A DNA stretch of 61,178 nucleotides from Enterovibrio nigricans DSM 22720 (lineage in GTDB: Bacteria; Pseudomonadota; Gammaproteobacteria; Enterobacterales; Vibrionaceae). The notes under the pieces were generated by a model, which was not told where the DNA came from, ran no database searches, and saw only the letters and a list, made by a program, of their open reading frames with translations. The stretch's first letter is position 1, and each line of letters begins with the position of its first letter. The position numbers and the translations under genes are program-made. The stretch is from assembly GCF_900167155.1 (NCBI RefSeq), contig NZ_FUXU01000022.1, forward strand, positions 1 through 61,178. Reading direction: 5' to 3'. Shown here piece by piece: positions 1 to 8,608 of the stretch.

Positions 1-43
1 AAAAGAAATAAAATACAATGAAAAACGTTTTTAGCCATTTTTA

Positions 44-119
44 AGTGGTTGTTTAATCTAGTGGTAATGTAGAATTCCAAATCCGCGTGTTGGGAATTCG
101 AATCTCTCCACCCCTGCCA
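44..119 (+). tRNA. Degenerate tRNA-Trp (CCA anticodon), probable pseudogene
   Basis: A 76-nt segment aligns end to end with bacterial tRNA-Trp. The last 33 nt, from the variable loop through the T arm to the encoded CCA, differ from the E. coli gene (recalled) at only about three positions. The anticodon loop TTCCAAA keeps the CCA anticodon. The anticodon stem is largely unpaired (TAGAA against TCCGC), the acceptor stem has two mismatches (AGTGGTT against CACCCCT) and the D stem is poor. A perfect terminator follows directly. The pattern suggests a decaying copy, perhaps the tail of a tRNA array upstream of the window. It is unlikely to fold into a normal tRNA. Confidence 0.7.
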
Positions 120-126
120 TCTTTAA

Positions 127-155
127 GGCTCTAGCAGAAATGCTAGAGCCTTTTT
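127..155 (+). terminator. Rho-independent terminator after tRNA-like gene
   Basis: A perfect 10-bp stem (GGCTCTAGCA/TGCTAGAGCC) with a GAAA loop is followed by five T. It starts 8 nt after the encoded CCA, as expected for the end of a tRNA transcript. Confidence 0.9.
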
Positions 156-268
156 CATTTATGTCACTTTTTCAACGTGATGTTGGAAACTGGAATCCCA
201 GCCAAGTCTCATCTCTCTCCCCTGAAAACATCAAGCCTTCCTGCACTGTTGTTAATACATCGGTTTCT

Positions 269-685
269 TCAGTTAAAACTCAAAAAATCGTAATGGGTAG
301 TCAATCGAATCAAGGTGTCGTTTTTCATCAATAAACTAAAATGATGATGTGACTTTGCGACGATGACAAGCTCCGCGTCGAGTGAGGTTGCAAGCTTATC
401 GATGGCCTTTCCTACTGGACCATCAATGATGTAAATGTTTTCTTTCTCGATTGAAGTGCCGTCTATAAGCGACACTATTTTCTGTTCCAGTATTTGTTTC
501 TTCGTATCGACGATCTTATCGCCAGTTAGTTTTCCAAAATACACCTCATCATCTTCATAGCTCTCACCCAAATAGGTCGCATATCCAATATAAAGCTTGG
601 CGTTAAGTTGGTTGGCAATATCAATGTCTTTGCTTAAATTGATCTTGGAATCAATATCCAGTGCATAAAGAATTTTGTTGTACAT
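269..685 (-). CDS. Universal stress protein family (UspA-like)
   Basis: Single Usp domain of about 138 residues. It starts with a beta strand (KILYALDID) and contains a central DGPVGKAI segment and a late strand (AELVIVAKSH) typical of the fold. The usual ATP-binding G-2x-G-9x-G(S/T) pattern is not clear near the C-terminus, so nucleotide binding is uncertain. Two in-frame ATGs lie six bases apart. The downstream one is preferred because an AAGGA box sits 7 nt before it. The gene directly follows the HPP-family gene on the same strand, so the two are probably co-transcribed. Its role is probably in stress response, but the target is unknown. Confidence 0.75.
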   Translation of the reverse strand: MYNKILYALDIDSKINLSKDIDIANQLNAKLYIGYATYLGESYEDDEVYFGKLTGDKIVDTKKQILEQKIVSLIDGTSIEKENIYIIDGPVGKAIDKLATSLDAELVIVAKSHHHFSLLMKNDTLIRLTTHYDFLSFN

Positions 686-687
686 AA

Positions 688-1215
688 TCATTCCTTTTTC
701 ACTTTATTTACCCAAGCATATTCAGCTCGGGAAATGAAACCGTGATAAACCAAAGCGATAATGACTATCAGACAGCTACCTAAAAGAACCGGATATAGCG
801 CGAAAGTAAAACTGGTGTGCCCGCCAAGCATTATCAAAATTGGGTTGCCACCAGCCGGTGGGTGAGTGACCTTAAGAATGATCATGAAGAATATGCCAGT
901 GCCGACAGCGATGCCCAAGGCCCAATATTCCGGCGGGAAGATATTAGCAAAGCATATGCCGACTATGGCCGTGGTTAAATGTCCAAAAACCACATTGGGA
1001 GGCTGAGCAAGAGGGCTTTGTGGTAGCCCGAATACTAGAACCATTGTCGCACCAAATGGCGCGATGAGGGCATAATCCCCTTTTGTGGTTTGATCTATGA
1101 AGGCGAGCATGCCAATACAGAGAGATGCGCCAATGGCGGCGACCAGTGCTATCATCCAAGGTTGTTGAGCGGGTCGAAGAATGCGAAAGTAGATTCCTTT
1201 AGATTCATCTGACAT
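688..1215 (-). CDS. HPP family integral membrane protein
   Basis: A 175-residue protein with four to five hydrophobic segments and the family hallmark HPPAGGNP near residue 117. HPP proteins form small membrane bundles, and some plant and cyanobacterial members have been linked to nitrite transport. The start is backed by a GAGG box. The stop lies 2 nt before the preferred start of the stress-protein gene. A formate/nitrite channel lies about 1 kb away, so a role in small-anion traffic is plausible, but the substrate is not shown by sequence. Confidence 0.8.
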   Translation of the reverse strand: MSDESKGIYFRILRPAQQPWMIALVAAIGASLCIGMLAFIDQTTKGDYALIAPFGATMVLVFGLPQSPLAQPPNVVFGHLTTAIVGICFANIFPPEYWALGIAVGTGIFFMIILKVTHPPAGGNPILIMLGGHTSFTFALYPVLLGSCLIVIIALVYHGFISRAEYAWVNKVKKE

Positions 1216-1398
1216 AGTCGAACCTCACTAGCATTAGGATGCGCCGAGTATAGGTGGTCATCTGGTCAAAAGGAGTTGATTCTGGGGCTATTCGCGTGAT
1301 TGAAACGTTTGTGTGTTTTTCGTGGATAGCTACGCACTGCAAGCTAGAGAAGAGGACGCTAGAAGCAGTGTTAATTTATTAGACGGTAACGAAAGCGA

Positions 1399-2235
1399 AT
1401 GAAGCAATTAAAAGGGCGCTGGGTTGTATTAGGAACCTTAGCCCTGATTATCGCCATCAGCATGGTGTATGTGATGGTAGATGTGCCTGACAGTCCAAGG
1501 TTGGCATCTGGAGACGGAACTGTTCGTTGCCGAGATTACTCTGGTGATTCAGTTATCAACATGCAAGAACCTCTTAATGTCGCTGTCTGGAATATATACA
1601 AGCAGCAGAATGACGGGTGGGAACAAGAGCTTGATGGGCTGTCAAAAACACATTCTTTGATTTTACTTCAAGAGGCGCAATCTAAGCCTCAACTGCTTCA
1701 CTATATCGAGGAAAAGGGATGGCACAGTAATCAAGCCTATGCGTTTGCTATAAATGGTGAGATCGCAGGTGTTATGACACTCTCTGAGGTCATGCCAAAA
1801 GAAGTTTGTGCCTACACTAAAACTGAGCCGTATTTAAGATTACCGAAAAGCGCCCTTTACAGCGCATTTCCAATGTCAAATGGAGACACGCTCTCGGTGA
1901 TCAATATTCACAGCATTAATTTTACGTTTGGTATTGTGGAATATCGTGAGCAATTGGATGCGTTGGTTGATGCTGTACGAAAGGTGAAAGGGCCGTTGAT
2001 CATTGCGGGTGACTTTAATACTTGGAGTGAGGAGCGGTTAGAGGCTGTTAGAGGTGCTCTCAGCCAGGTGGGTATAAAAGAGACAAATTTCCTCTCAGAC
2101 GAGAGATTAAAAGTATTTGGCCATCCACTTGACCATTTGTTTTATCGAGGGTTAATTTTAGAGCAGTCGAATTCGAAAGAGACCAGCGCCTCTGATCATG
2201 CGTGGTTAGATGCTTCGTTCACCTTTTCCAAATAA
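1399..2235 (+). CDS. Endonuclease/exonuclease/phosphatase family protein, YafD-like
   Basis: A 278-residue protein with an N-terminal hydrophobic anchor at about residues 8-28, followed by an EEP domain. Seen motifs are NVAVWNIYKQ (metal-site Asn), LLQEAQ (catalytic Glu), AGDFNTW (Asp/Asn pair) and SDHAWL (final Asp-His). The domain should face the periplasm or lie at the membrane. The gene sits near mltD, gloB and rnhA, as yafD does in E. coli, which suggests orthology. The substrate (nucleic acid, phospholipid or phosphoester) is unknown. Confidence 0.8.
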   Translation: MKQLKGRWVVLGTLALIIAISMVYVMVDVPDSPRLASGDGTVRCRDYSGDSVINMQEPLNVAVWNIYKQQNDGWEQELDGLSKTHSLILLQEAQSKPQLLHYIEEKGWHSNQAYAFAINGEIAGVMTLSEVMPKEVCAYTKTEPYLRLPKSALYSAFPMSNGDTLSVINIHSINFTFGIVEYREQLDALVDAVRKVKGPLIIAGDFNTWSEERLEAVRGALSQVGIKETNFLSDERLKVFGHPLDHLFYRGLILEQSNSKETSASDHAWLDASFTFSK

Positions 2236-2249
2236 CGATGAAAGTTAGA

Positions 2250-2277
2250 AACAGGCCGGACTAACCGGCCTGTTTTC
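2250..2277. terminator. Bidirectional terminator
   Basis: A perfect 10-bp stem (AACAGGCCGG/CCGGCCTGTT) with loop ACTAA lies between the convergent YafD-like and FNT genes. T-rich tracts follow on both strands. Confidence 0.85.
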
Positions 2278-2279
2278 GT

Positions 2280-3737
2280 TTACATTACTTGGGCAAGGTG
2301 AGGCTCTTCTACGGCATTGTCGTAAAGTGGTCTCAGTGCTTGTAGTACGTCAGAGCGCGAGATGACGCCAACCAGTTTCCCGTGTTCCAATACTGGCAGA
2401 ATGTGCGGTTTGCTGATTTTGGCTTCTTTGACTCGGTCTTTCAATGACAAGGTAGAGAAGGTTGTCGCAATGCCCATTGGACTGACAGGGAAAACTTTTT
2501 CTTTATCCATCACTAAAAACTCAGCGACATCAATAACGTTTTCTTCAGAGTTTAATGCGGTCACATCATCACGCATCAGTTCACCAATGCATTGCTTTGC
2601 ATCTGGAAGATAGTCTTCGCACCAAAGATTTACCATTGCATCATGAACAGAAAAGAAACCCACTACAAACTGCTGACTGTCACAGACTGGTGCGCCTGTT
2701 AAATTGTGTGCGAGTAGGATATCAATCGCGTCTGAGGTGCGGTCGCTTGCTTTCAGGACGATAGGGTTTTTGTTCATTAAATCTTTAACTTTCAAATTGT
2801 TCATCATAGTAGAGTCCTTACTAGCTTTATTGATGGTTACAGGTACATTGATGCTCAGCACCTCTGTTTGAAGCAGTTGTTTTCTGTAGATGCCCCAGTT
2901 GGCAAGGCCTACCAAAACAGCGCCACCTAGAATGTTTCCAAGGGTGACAGGGACGAGGTTATTTACTAAAAAGTGGTTAATGGTGAGGTCTGCATATTGA
3001 CTAGCATTCACCCCAACACCAGCCCAAAAGCTATCTGGTGAAAAGTTAGCGATGACAATGCCAAGCGGTACCATGAACATATTGGCAATGCTGTGCTCGA
3101 AACCGCTAGAGACAAACATGGCAACAGGAAGCATGGTCATGGCTGCTTTCACTATTGGATTAGCAGAACAGAAAGTCAGCCAAATAGCAGTACAGACCAA
3201 AATGTTACACAACACTCCCAATGTGAATGCTTCCAGCCACGTGTGATGCAGCTTGTGCTGCGCAACATTGAGCGCATTTAGTCCCCATTGGCCACCATCT
3301 AGCTGATACATACCTGCCGTGGAGACGAGTAAAACAACCAACATGGCACCTAAAAAGTTACCGAAGTAAACTTTTCCCCACGTAGAAAGTAGCTTGCCGA
3401 TACCCACTTGGTTGTTAGCCCATGAAATGCTCGAAAGCACGGTGCTGGTAAACAACTCTCCTTCAAAGATAACAATCAGAATCAATCCCATACTGAAGGC
3501 GAGGCCACCCGCTAGGCGGTTTAAGCCCCAGCTTGTACCATCATTCCCGGTCGTAACTGTGGTATAGAACAGAAAAGCGAGACCGATAAATGCGCCCGCT
3601 AAAATGGCAAGACTGATCGTTGCACCGCTACGTTTGCTGATTTTTTTCAGAGCATATCGCTCTGCTTCTGCCATCATTTCTGACGCAGAAAAACCTTTTA
3701 CTGAGACGAAATCATGATCGGAATATGCAGTTGTCAT
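2280..3737 (-). CDS. Formate/nitrite transporter (FNT) channel fused to C-terminal CBS domains
   Basis: A 485-residue protein. Residues 1-300 form an FNT/FocA-type channel with six membrane segments and family-like stretches such as FEGELFTSTV and SSGFEHSIANM, the latter carrying the conserved pore His. Residues 310-475 form a pair of CBS domains (VKDLMNKNPIVLKASDRTSD, then HILPVLEHGKLVGVISRSDV). FocA and NirC are usually about 270-285 residues with no CBS module, so this is an enlarged, probably ligand-gated form. CBS pairs usually bind adenine nucleotides. The LysR gene is divergent from it. The permeant ion is not known. Confidence 0.88.
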   Translation of the reverse strand: MTTAYSDHDFVSVKGFSASEMMAEAERYALKKISKRSGATISLAILAGAFIGLAFLFYTTVTTGNDGTSWGLNRLAGGLAFSMGLILIVIFEGELFTSTVLSSISWANNQVGIGKLLSTWGKVYFGNFLGAMLVVLLVSTAGMYQLDGGQWGLNALNVAQHKLHHTWLEAFTLGVLCNILVCTAIWLTFCSANPIVKAAMTMLPVAMFVSSGFEHSIANMFMVPLGIVIANFSPDSFWAGVGVNASQYADLTINHFLVNNLVPVTLGNILGGAVLVGLANWGIYRKQLLQTEVLSINVPVTINKASKDSTMMNNLKVKDLMNKNPIVLKASDRTSDAIDILLAHNLTGAPVCDSQQFVVGFFSVHDAMVNLWCEDYLPDAKQCIGELMRDDVTALNSEENVIDVAEFLVMDKEKVFPVSPMGIATTFSTLSLKDRVKEAKISKPHILPVLEHGKLVGVISRSDVLQALRPLYDNAVEEPHLAQVM

Positions 3738-3955
3738 TACTTCCCCTCCCCAACGTACTCATTGTGTTCTCCTTGTACCTAAGCAGGGCGACGTGCCTTG
3801 CTACCCTTTCAGACTAAGTGGACAGAGGAGGGGAAGTACAATTGATATTTTTCGAAATTCAATTCAGATAAATTGATGATTTCTAACGCATAGGTAGAAT
3901 ATACCCATAGGATATTTGTGGCTTAGTTCGCCAGCAATCAGGAGAGGTTGCAACT

Positions 3956-4861
3956 ATGCGTTATTCACTAAAACAACTCGCCGTATTTGATGCGGTCGCA
4001 GACAGCGGCAGTGTCAGTCAGGCGGCTGAAATGCTGTCTTTAACCCAGTCAGCTACCAGTATGTCATTGTCACAACTGGAGAAAATGTTAGGGAGGCCTT
4101 TGTTTGAACGTAAGGGTAAGCGTCTTATTCTTACGCATTGGGGATCTTGGCTCAGACCCAAGGCAAAACGTTTACTTAGGGATGCCAAGCAGATAGAAAC
4201 GGGCTTCTACGATCAACACCTATTAAGTGGAGAAATACGACTGGGAGCCAGCCAAACGCCCGCCGAGCACCTAATTCCGGACCTTATCAGTATTATTGAT
4301 AATGACTTTCCAGAAATTCGAATCTCTTTAGGCGTTCAAAGTACCAGCTCAGTGATTTCCGGTGTACTTGATTATCGGTATGACCTTGGTGTGATTGAAG
4401 GAAGAGTGGATGACAATCGCCTTCATCAAGAACCATGGTGTACGGACCACTTAATGATTGTCTCTTCTGCTCATCATCCTTTTGCTAAGCGAGAGCGTGT
4501 CAGTATGGCGCAATTAGAGCAGGCGAAGTGGGTGTTGCGTGAACACGGTTCCGGAACGCGAACTGCCTTTGAGAGTGCGATTTACGACCATATTGCGGAT
4601 TTAGACGTATGGCGTGAATATGAACACATCCCCGTTATCCGTCGAATGGTCGCTAATGGGCCTTATCTGACTTGCCTACCCTACCTTGATGTCGAGCGTT
4701 ATATTGAAGCTGGAAAGCTTGTGGCCTTAAATGTGCCCGAACTCAATATCGCCCGCTCACTCTCTTTTGTATGGCGTGCGGATATGGCGGAAAACCCGCT
4801 GGTAGATTGTATTAAGCGTGAAGGGATCCGGATGATGAAACGGCATCCGATGGTGATGTAG
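3956..4861 (+). CDS. LysR-family transcriptional regulator
   Basis: A 301-residue LTTR. The N-terminal winged helix-turn-helix (residues 1-60, with FDAVADSGSVSQAAEM and TQSATSMSLSQLEK) is followed by a periplasmic-binding-like effector domain starting near residue 90 (GEIRLGASQTPAEHLIP). It lies divergent from the FNT-CBS gene with about 218 bp between them, the classic arrangement for control of the neighbouring transporter. The effector domain resembles the YeiE/CysB-type branch. A possible T-N11-A operator could not be assigned with certainty. Confidence 0.88.
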   Translation: MRYSLKQLAVFDAVADSGSVSQAAEMLSLTQSATSMSLSQLEKMLGRPLFERKGKRLILTHWGSWLRPKAKRLLRDAKQIETGFYDQHLLSGEIRLGASQTPAEHLIPDLISIIDNDFPEIRISLGVQSTSSVISGVLDYRYDLGVIEGRVDDNRLHQEPWCTDHLMIVSSAHHPFAKRERVSMAQLEQAKWVLREHGSGTRTAFESAIYDHIADLDVWREYEHIPVIRRMVANGPYLTCLPYLDVERYIEAGKLVALNVPELNIARSLSFVWRADMAENPLVDCIKREGIRMMKRHPMVM

Positions 4862-4873
4862 CGCTTTCAGTCA

Positions 4874-4923
4874 AATACAGTAAAAAGGCATAACCCACGG
4901 GTTATGCATTTTTACTGTATTTT
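4874..4923. terminator. Long bidirectional hairpin terminator
   Basis: A near-perfect inverted repeat of more than 20 bp (AATACAGTAAAAA, GCATAACCC and their complements, with one G-A mismatch) lies between the convergent lysR and mltD genes. A T-rich tract follows on both sides. Confidence 0.85.
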
Positions 4924-4928
4924 ATTAA

Positions 4929-6497
4929 TTATGCGCTGACTTTAGTAACGTCGATATACAGTTTCAGTTTTTGTCCTGGTTTAATGTATGCGCTTTTTTT
5001 CAGCGAATTCCATTTTATCAAGTCAGATACAGATACTTTATAACGTGCAGCGATGCCACTTAACGAGTCGCCTTCTCGGATTTGATAAACGATAGTGCGA
5101 ATTCTTGCGCCATCCGCAGCTTTCTTCCAAATCACCAGATCTTGGCCAATACGAAGCGGATCTTTCGGACTCATGCCGTTCCAGCGAGCCAAAGCGCTCA
5201 CAGATACGTCGTGTTTACGGGCTATGGTCCAAAAGCTGTCGCCTTTTTGAACGTCATACGTCACCTTGTAGTCACCGCGTTTTTTACTGGTCAGTTTTGC
5301 CAGTCGTTGCGGGGCGCTCAGCGAGTATTGGCTTTCGTCTTTCAATGAAACAGGGATGAGCAGGTGTTGGCCGGCACGTATATTGGTTCCGTTGATACTG
5401 TTGGCGCGTTGAATCACTTTTACTGTTGTATTGTAGCGTTGAGCGATCATGCCGAGTGAATCACCATTTTTCACTTTGTACCGCGTTACCTTGATGCCTT
5501 GGTTATCGTTCTCGGCCAGCTTTATCTTAAACTGCGTGACGTTATCTTTTGGCAACAGAAGATGGTTGGGGCCATCCGGCGATGTCGCCCAGTGATTGTA
5601 TGCTGGATTTAGACTTTGTAACTCTGAAAGCGATAGTCCTGCATAATTTGCTGCAAGAGCCAAATCCATCTGAACATTAGGGTCTATCTGTTCGACGACG
5701 GGCTTATTCGCAATCTCTGGTAGCGACAACCCGTATTTTTCTTGGTTCTTGATAACATCAGCGACAGCAAGCAGTTTGGGTACATAGCCACTGGTCTCTT
5801 TTGGCAATGACAGGTGCCAAAAATCAGTCGGTAAGCCTTTTGCTTTGTTGTTTCTGATAGCTCGGAATACACGGCCTTCACCGGTATTGTATGCGGCGAG
5901 AGCATGCAGCCAGTCACCGTCGAACTTCTTGTGAAGGTATTCTAATAAATCCAGAGCAGCATCGGTGGAGGCTACAACATCACGACGTCCGTCATACCAC
6001 CAATTTTGCTCTAAGCCGAAACGACGGCCAGTGTCGGGGACAAACTGCCACAATCCAGCAGCGCGTCCATGGGAATATGCAAATTGGTCGAAAGAGCTTT
6101 CAACGACAGGAAGAAGGGCAATTTCCAGCGGAATGCCTCTCTCTTCGACTTTTTTCGTGATCAAATAGAGAAAAGGTTCTGCGCGCTTTGATACGGTTTC
6201 GAGGTGTTGCGGGTGCTTGAGGTACCAATTTCGATAGTAGTTAAGACGCTTGTTTTCAGGGATTGGCATCTCCAGCTGCATGGCGATCCGTTTCCAGACA
6301 TCCTCTTGGGTTTGCGGTGTAATAACAGGGACAACAACATCCTCGATGGCAGGTTGTTGAGGTTCTGCAATCGCAATTTGAGTCAGCGTTTCCTCGGGAA
6401 CCTCTGGCGTATTAGTCGTTGATGCGACGTTTTCTTGCCCGGTAAGTTGACATCCTGCGAGAAACATCGATCCCACTAACACAAAACGGAACTTCAT
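4929..6497 (-). CDS. mltD: Membrane-bound lytic murein transglycosylase D
   Basis: A 522-residue lipoprotein. The signal ends in lipobox LAGC (Cys16). The SLT catalytic domain spans about residues 110-260, with catalytic Glu133 in PVVESSFD and the GLWQFVPDTG motif. Three LysM repeats follow (about 345-388, 412-457 and 468-514), each with YxVxxGDS-type starts. It cleaves the MurNAc-GlcNAc bond in peptidoglycan, forming 1,6-anhydroMurNAc, and acts at the outer-membrane inner face. E. coli MltD has fewer LysM units. The gene lies downstream of gloB, as in E. coli. Confidence 0.96.
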   Translation of the reverse strand: MKFRFVLVGSMFLAGCQLTGQENVASTTNTPEVPEETLTQIAIAEPQQPAIEDVVVPVITPQTQEDVWKRIAMQLEMPIPENKRLNYYRNWYLKHPQHLETVSKRAEPFLYLITKKVEERGIPLEIALLPVVESSFDQFAYSHGRAAGLWQFVPDTGRRFGLEQNWWYDGRRDVVASTDAALDLLEYLHKKFDGDWLHALAAYNTGEGRVFRAIRNNKAKGLPTDFWHLSLPKETSGYVPKLLAVADVIKNQEKYGLSLPEIANKPVVEQIDPNVQMDLALAANYAGLSLSELQSLNPAYNHWATSPDGPNHLLLPKDNVTQFKIKLAENDNQGIKVTRYKVKNGDSLGMIAQRYNTTVKVIQRANSINGTNIRAGQHLLIPVSLKDESQYSLSAPQRLAKLTSKKRGDYKVTYDVQKGDSFWTIARKHDVSVSALARWNGMSPKDPLRIGQDLVIWKKAADGARIRTIVYQIREGDSLSGIAARYKVSVSDLIKWNSLKKSAYIKPGQKLKLYIDVTKVSA

Positions 6498-6568
6498 TTC
6501 TGGTTAACCTTTCAAAAAATGGTCGATGATAATAATCGGCCAGTAGTATTGCTTACAAGTGACTAATG

Positions 6569-7327
6569 TCAAAAATCGTCTTTCCAACGGCGAAGGGCGG
6601 CAAAAATTTCAACGTCTGACACGCCTTCTGCATGGTTTGTTACAGCTGCTTTCACTGTGTCGACATGCGCACGTAAAAACGGGTTTATGTCTTTTTCAAC
6701 TGCGATTGTTGTTGGTAACGTACTTTGGCTCTTCTCTCTAAGTGCTTTTACATCATAGGCATATCTGGCCAGAGCATCATTGTTTGGTTCTACAGCGAGA
6801 GCAAAATTGAGATTTGATTGTGTGTATTCGTGTGCGCAATAGACGTTGGTGGCTTCTGGAAGGGAGGACAGGACGGTGAGAGAGTGATGCATCTGCGCAG
6901 CTGTCCCTTCAAACAAGCGACCACATCCTCCAGAAAAAAGCGTGTCCCCACAGAACAACATACCTTCAGCGTAATAAGCGATGTGGTCCAACGTATGTCC
7001 TGGAACTTGGAACACCGTAAAATTTTCGCCAAACAGTGTAAAGGTATCGTTATTTGCAACGGGGTGCGTCACTTGCGCGAACCGCACAGTGTTTGGGCCA
7101 TATACTGCGATAGTTGGGAACAACGAACGCAGTTTGTCGACGCCGCCAATATGATCATTGTGGTGATGCGTGATAAAGATGGCATCCAGTGTCAGGCCTT
7201 GTTCTGTCAGCGTTTTTATCACTGGCGTGGCATCGCCAGGATCGACAACAACGCAATGATTGTCATCATTTTTTAGCAGCCAGATGTAATTATCATTGAA
7301 TGCGGGTATGCTTGATACAGATAGCAC
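6569..7327 (-). CDS. gloB: Hydroxyacylglutathione hydrolase (glyoxalase II)
   Basis: A 252-residue metallo-beta-lactamase-fold enzyme. The THxHxDH metal site is at residues 53-59 (THHHNDH), with further ligands around VPGHTLDH and CGDTLFSGGCGR. It hydrolyses S-lactoylglutathione to lactate and glutathione in methylglyoxal detoxification. The start is GTG, supported by a GGAGAG box 5 nt upstream. Only 31 bp separate it from the divergent methyltransferase gene, so the two promoters must overlap. Confidence 0.96.
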   Translation of the reverse strand: MLSVSSIPAFNDNYIWLLKNDDNHCVVVDPGDATPVIKTLTEQGLTLDAIFITHHHNDHIGGVDKLRSLFPTIAVYGPNTVRFAQVTHPVANNDTFTLFGENFTVFQVPGHTLDHIAYYAEGMLFCGDTLFSGGCGRLFEGTAAQMHHSLTVLSSLPEATNVYCAHEYTQSNLNFALAVEPNNDALARYAYDVKALREKSQSTLPTTIAVEKDINPFLRAHVDTVKAAVTNHAEGVSDVEIFAALRRWKDDF

Positions 7328-7358
7328 AAAAACTCTCCAGCTATAACTCAGATAGACT

Positions 7359-8084
7359 ATGAAACCAGCACGCAGTCAACGTCCATTAGAATACCCTTAT
7401 ACATGGGATCAATTTGCGCATGGCGACTGGGCGTGCATGCATATACAAACGCGGCTAGATGAGTGGTTGCCTCGTCTGTTTGGGTATCACATGCTCAAAC
7501 TCGGCGGCTTAAGCTGCGAGTTAGTTAGTGGACATTGTAACATTCACCACCAAGTCTGCATTGATAAGTTAAACCCGTTGAAAAATGTGGAAGCGGAAAG
7601 CTACGATCTACCGTTCATTGATAAGGCTTTCGATGTCTGTATCTTGGCCAACCAACTTGACTATACCGATGATCCCCACCGCCTGCTTCGTGAAATAGAC
7701 CGGATAATGATTGATGATGGATACTTGATCTTGTCGGGAGTGAATCCGAGCAGTTTAATGGGCATTGGACGCGTGATCCCTTGGCGAAAAAATCAGTTGC
7801 CATGGAATGGGCGAATGTTCACGCCATTGCGTGTGAGAGATTGGCTGGGTGTCTTAAATTACGAAATTATGGAAATATCTTGCTTTGGTTTGATTCCCGC
7901 TACCAAGCACAGAACGTGTGGTGTTTGGTTTGAAAATGCGTGTTCTGGGCTATTACCGGCAATTGGATCTTTGTATTTTATTGTGGCAAGAAAGCGCACG
8001 TATCCGTTAAAACCGATCAAGCCGAAGTGGAAACTAAAGAAACAGTTGTCGCCGGTGAGTGTGAACTACCGCACCGGCGGATAG
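7359..8084 (+). CDS. SAM-dependent methyltransferase domain protein, YafS-like
   Basis: A 241-residue protein with a class I methyltransferase core. The acidic-loop stretch DLPFIDKAFDVCILANQLD and the DDPHRLLREIDRIMIDDGYL segment match the Methyltransf_11 family. The glycine-rich SAM loop in the first third is poorly preserved (LSCELVSGHC), as is common in this branch. E. coli yafS occupies the same place between gloB and rnhA. It is convergent with rnhA with a 5-bp gap. The methyl acceptor is unknown. Confidence 0.8.
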   Translation: MKPARSQRPLEYPYTWDQFAHGDWACMHIQTRLDEWLPRLFGYHMLKLGGLSCELVSGHCNIHHQVCIDKLNPLKNVEAESYDLPFIDKAFDVCILANQLDYTDDPHRLLREIDRIMIDDGYLILSGVNPSSLMGIGRVIPWRKNQLPWNGRMFTPLRVRDWLGVLNYEIMEISCFGLIPATKHRTCGVWFENACSGLLPAIGSLYFIVARKRTYPLKPIKPKWKLKKQLSPVSVNYRTGG

Positions 8085-8089
8085 CATTA

Positions 8090-8557
8090 TTATTCGGACG
8101 GCTTATAACCAGTATCAGGGCCGGTTGGGTTTTCTGCTGCCGTTCTAGCCAACTCATCACAACGTTCATTTTCAGGATGACCTGCATGGCCTTTAACCCA
8201 TTGCCAGTCAACCTCGTGGCGTTGCGTTTCGGTGTCCAGTCGCTGCCACAGATCAGCATTCTTAACCGGTTTTTTATCAGCGGTTTTCCAGCCGCGTTTT
8301 TTCCAGTTGTGGATCCACTGAGTAATGCCTTGGCGAACATATTGGCTGTCAGTGGTAAGTACAATGGAGCAAGATTCCTTTAAACTTGCTAAGCCAACGA
8401 TGGCAGCGAGCAGTTCCATGCGATTGTTTGTGGTAAGCGTAAAGCCTTCACTCAGCTCTTTTTCATGCTGTTTGTAGCGTAAAACAACGCCATATCCGCC
8501 CGGACCGGGGTTTCCAAGACAAGAACCGTCCGTGAAAATTTCTACCTGCTTGACCAT
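8090..8557 (-). CDS. rnhA: Ribonuclease HI
   Basis: A 155-residue enzyme that removes RNA from RNA-DNA hybrids. All four catalytic acids are visible at E. coli numbering: Asp10 (IFTDGS), Glu48 (NNRMEL), Asp70 (LTTDSQ) and Asp134 (ERCDEL). His124 of KGHAGHPEN is also present. It is divergent from dnaQ with 51 bp between them, the same arrangement as in E. coli. Confidence 0.97.
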   Translation of the reverse strand: MVKQVEIFTDGSCLGNPGPGGYGVVLRYKQHEKELSEGFTLTTNNRMELLAAIVGLASLKESCSIVLTTDSQYVRQGITQWIHNWKKRGWKTADKKPVKNADLWQRLDTETQRHEVDWQWVKGHAGHPENERCDELARTAAENPTGPDTGYKPSE

Positions 8558-8608
8558 ATTTGTTAGTATCTATTCAATTTAATCACCAAGTCTGACACAA
8601 GTGACGCT

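Noticed and set aside
1299-1314. PurR-like palindrome ATTGAAACGTTTGTGT
   Set aside because: Only about 12 of 16 positions match, and neither the HPP nor the YafD-like gene has a purine link.
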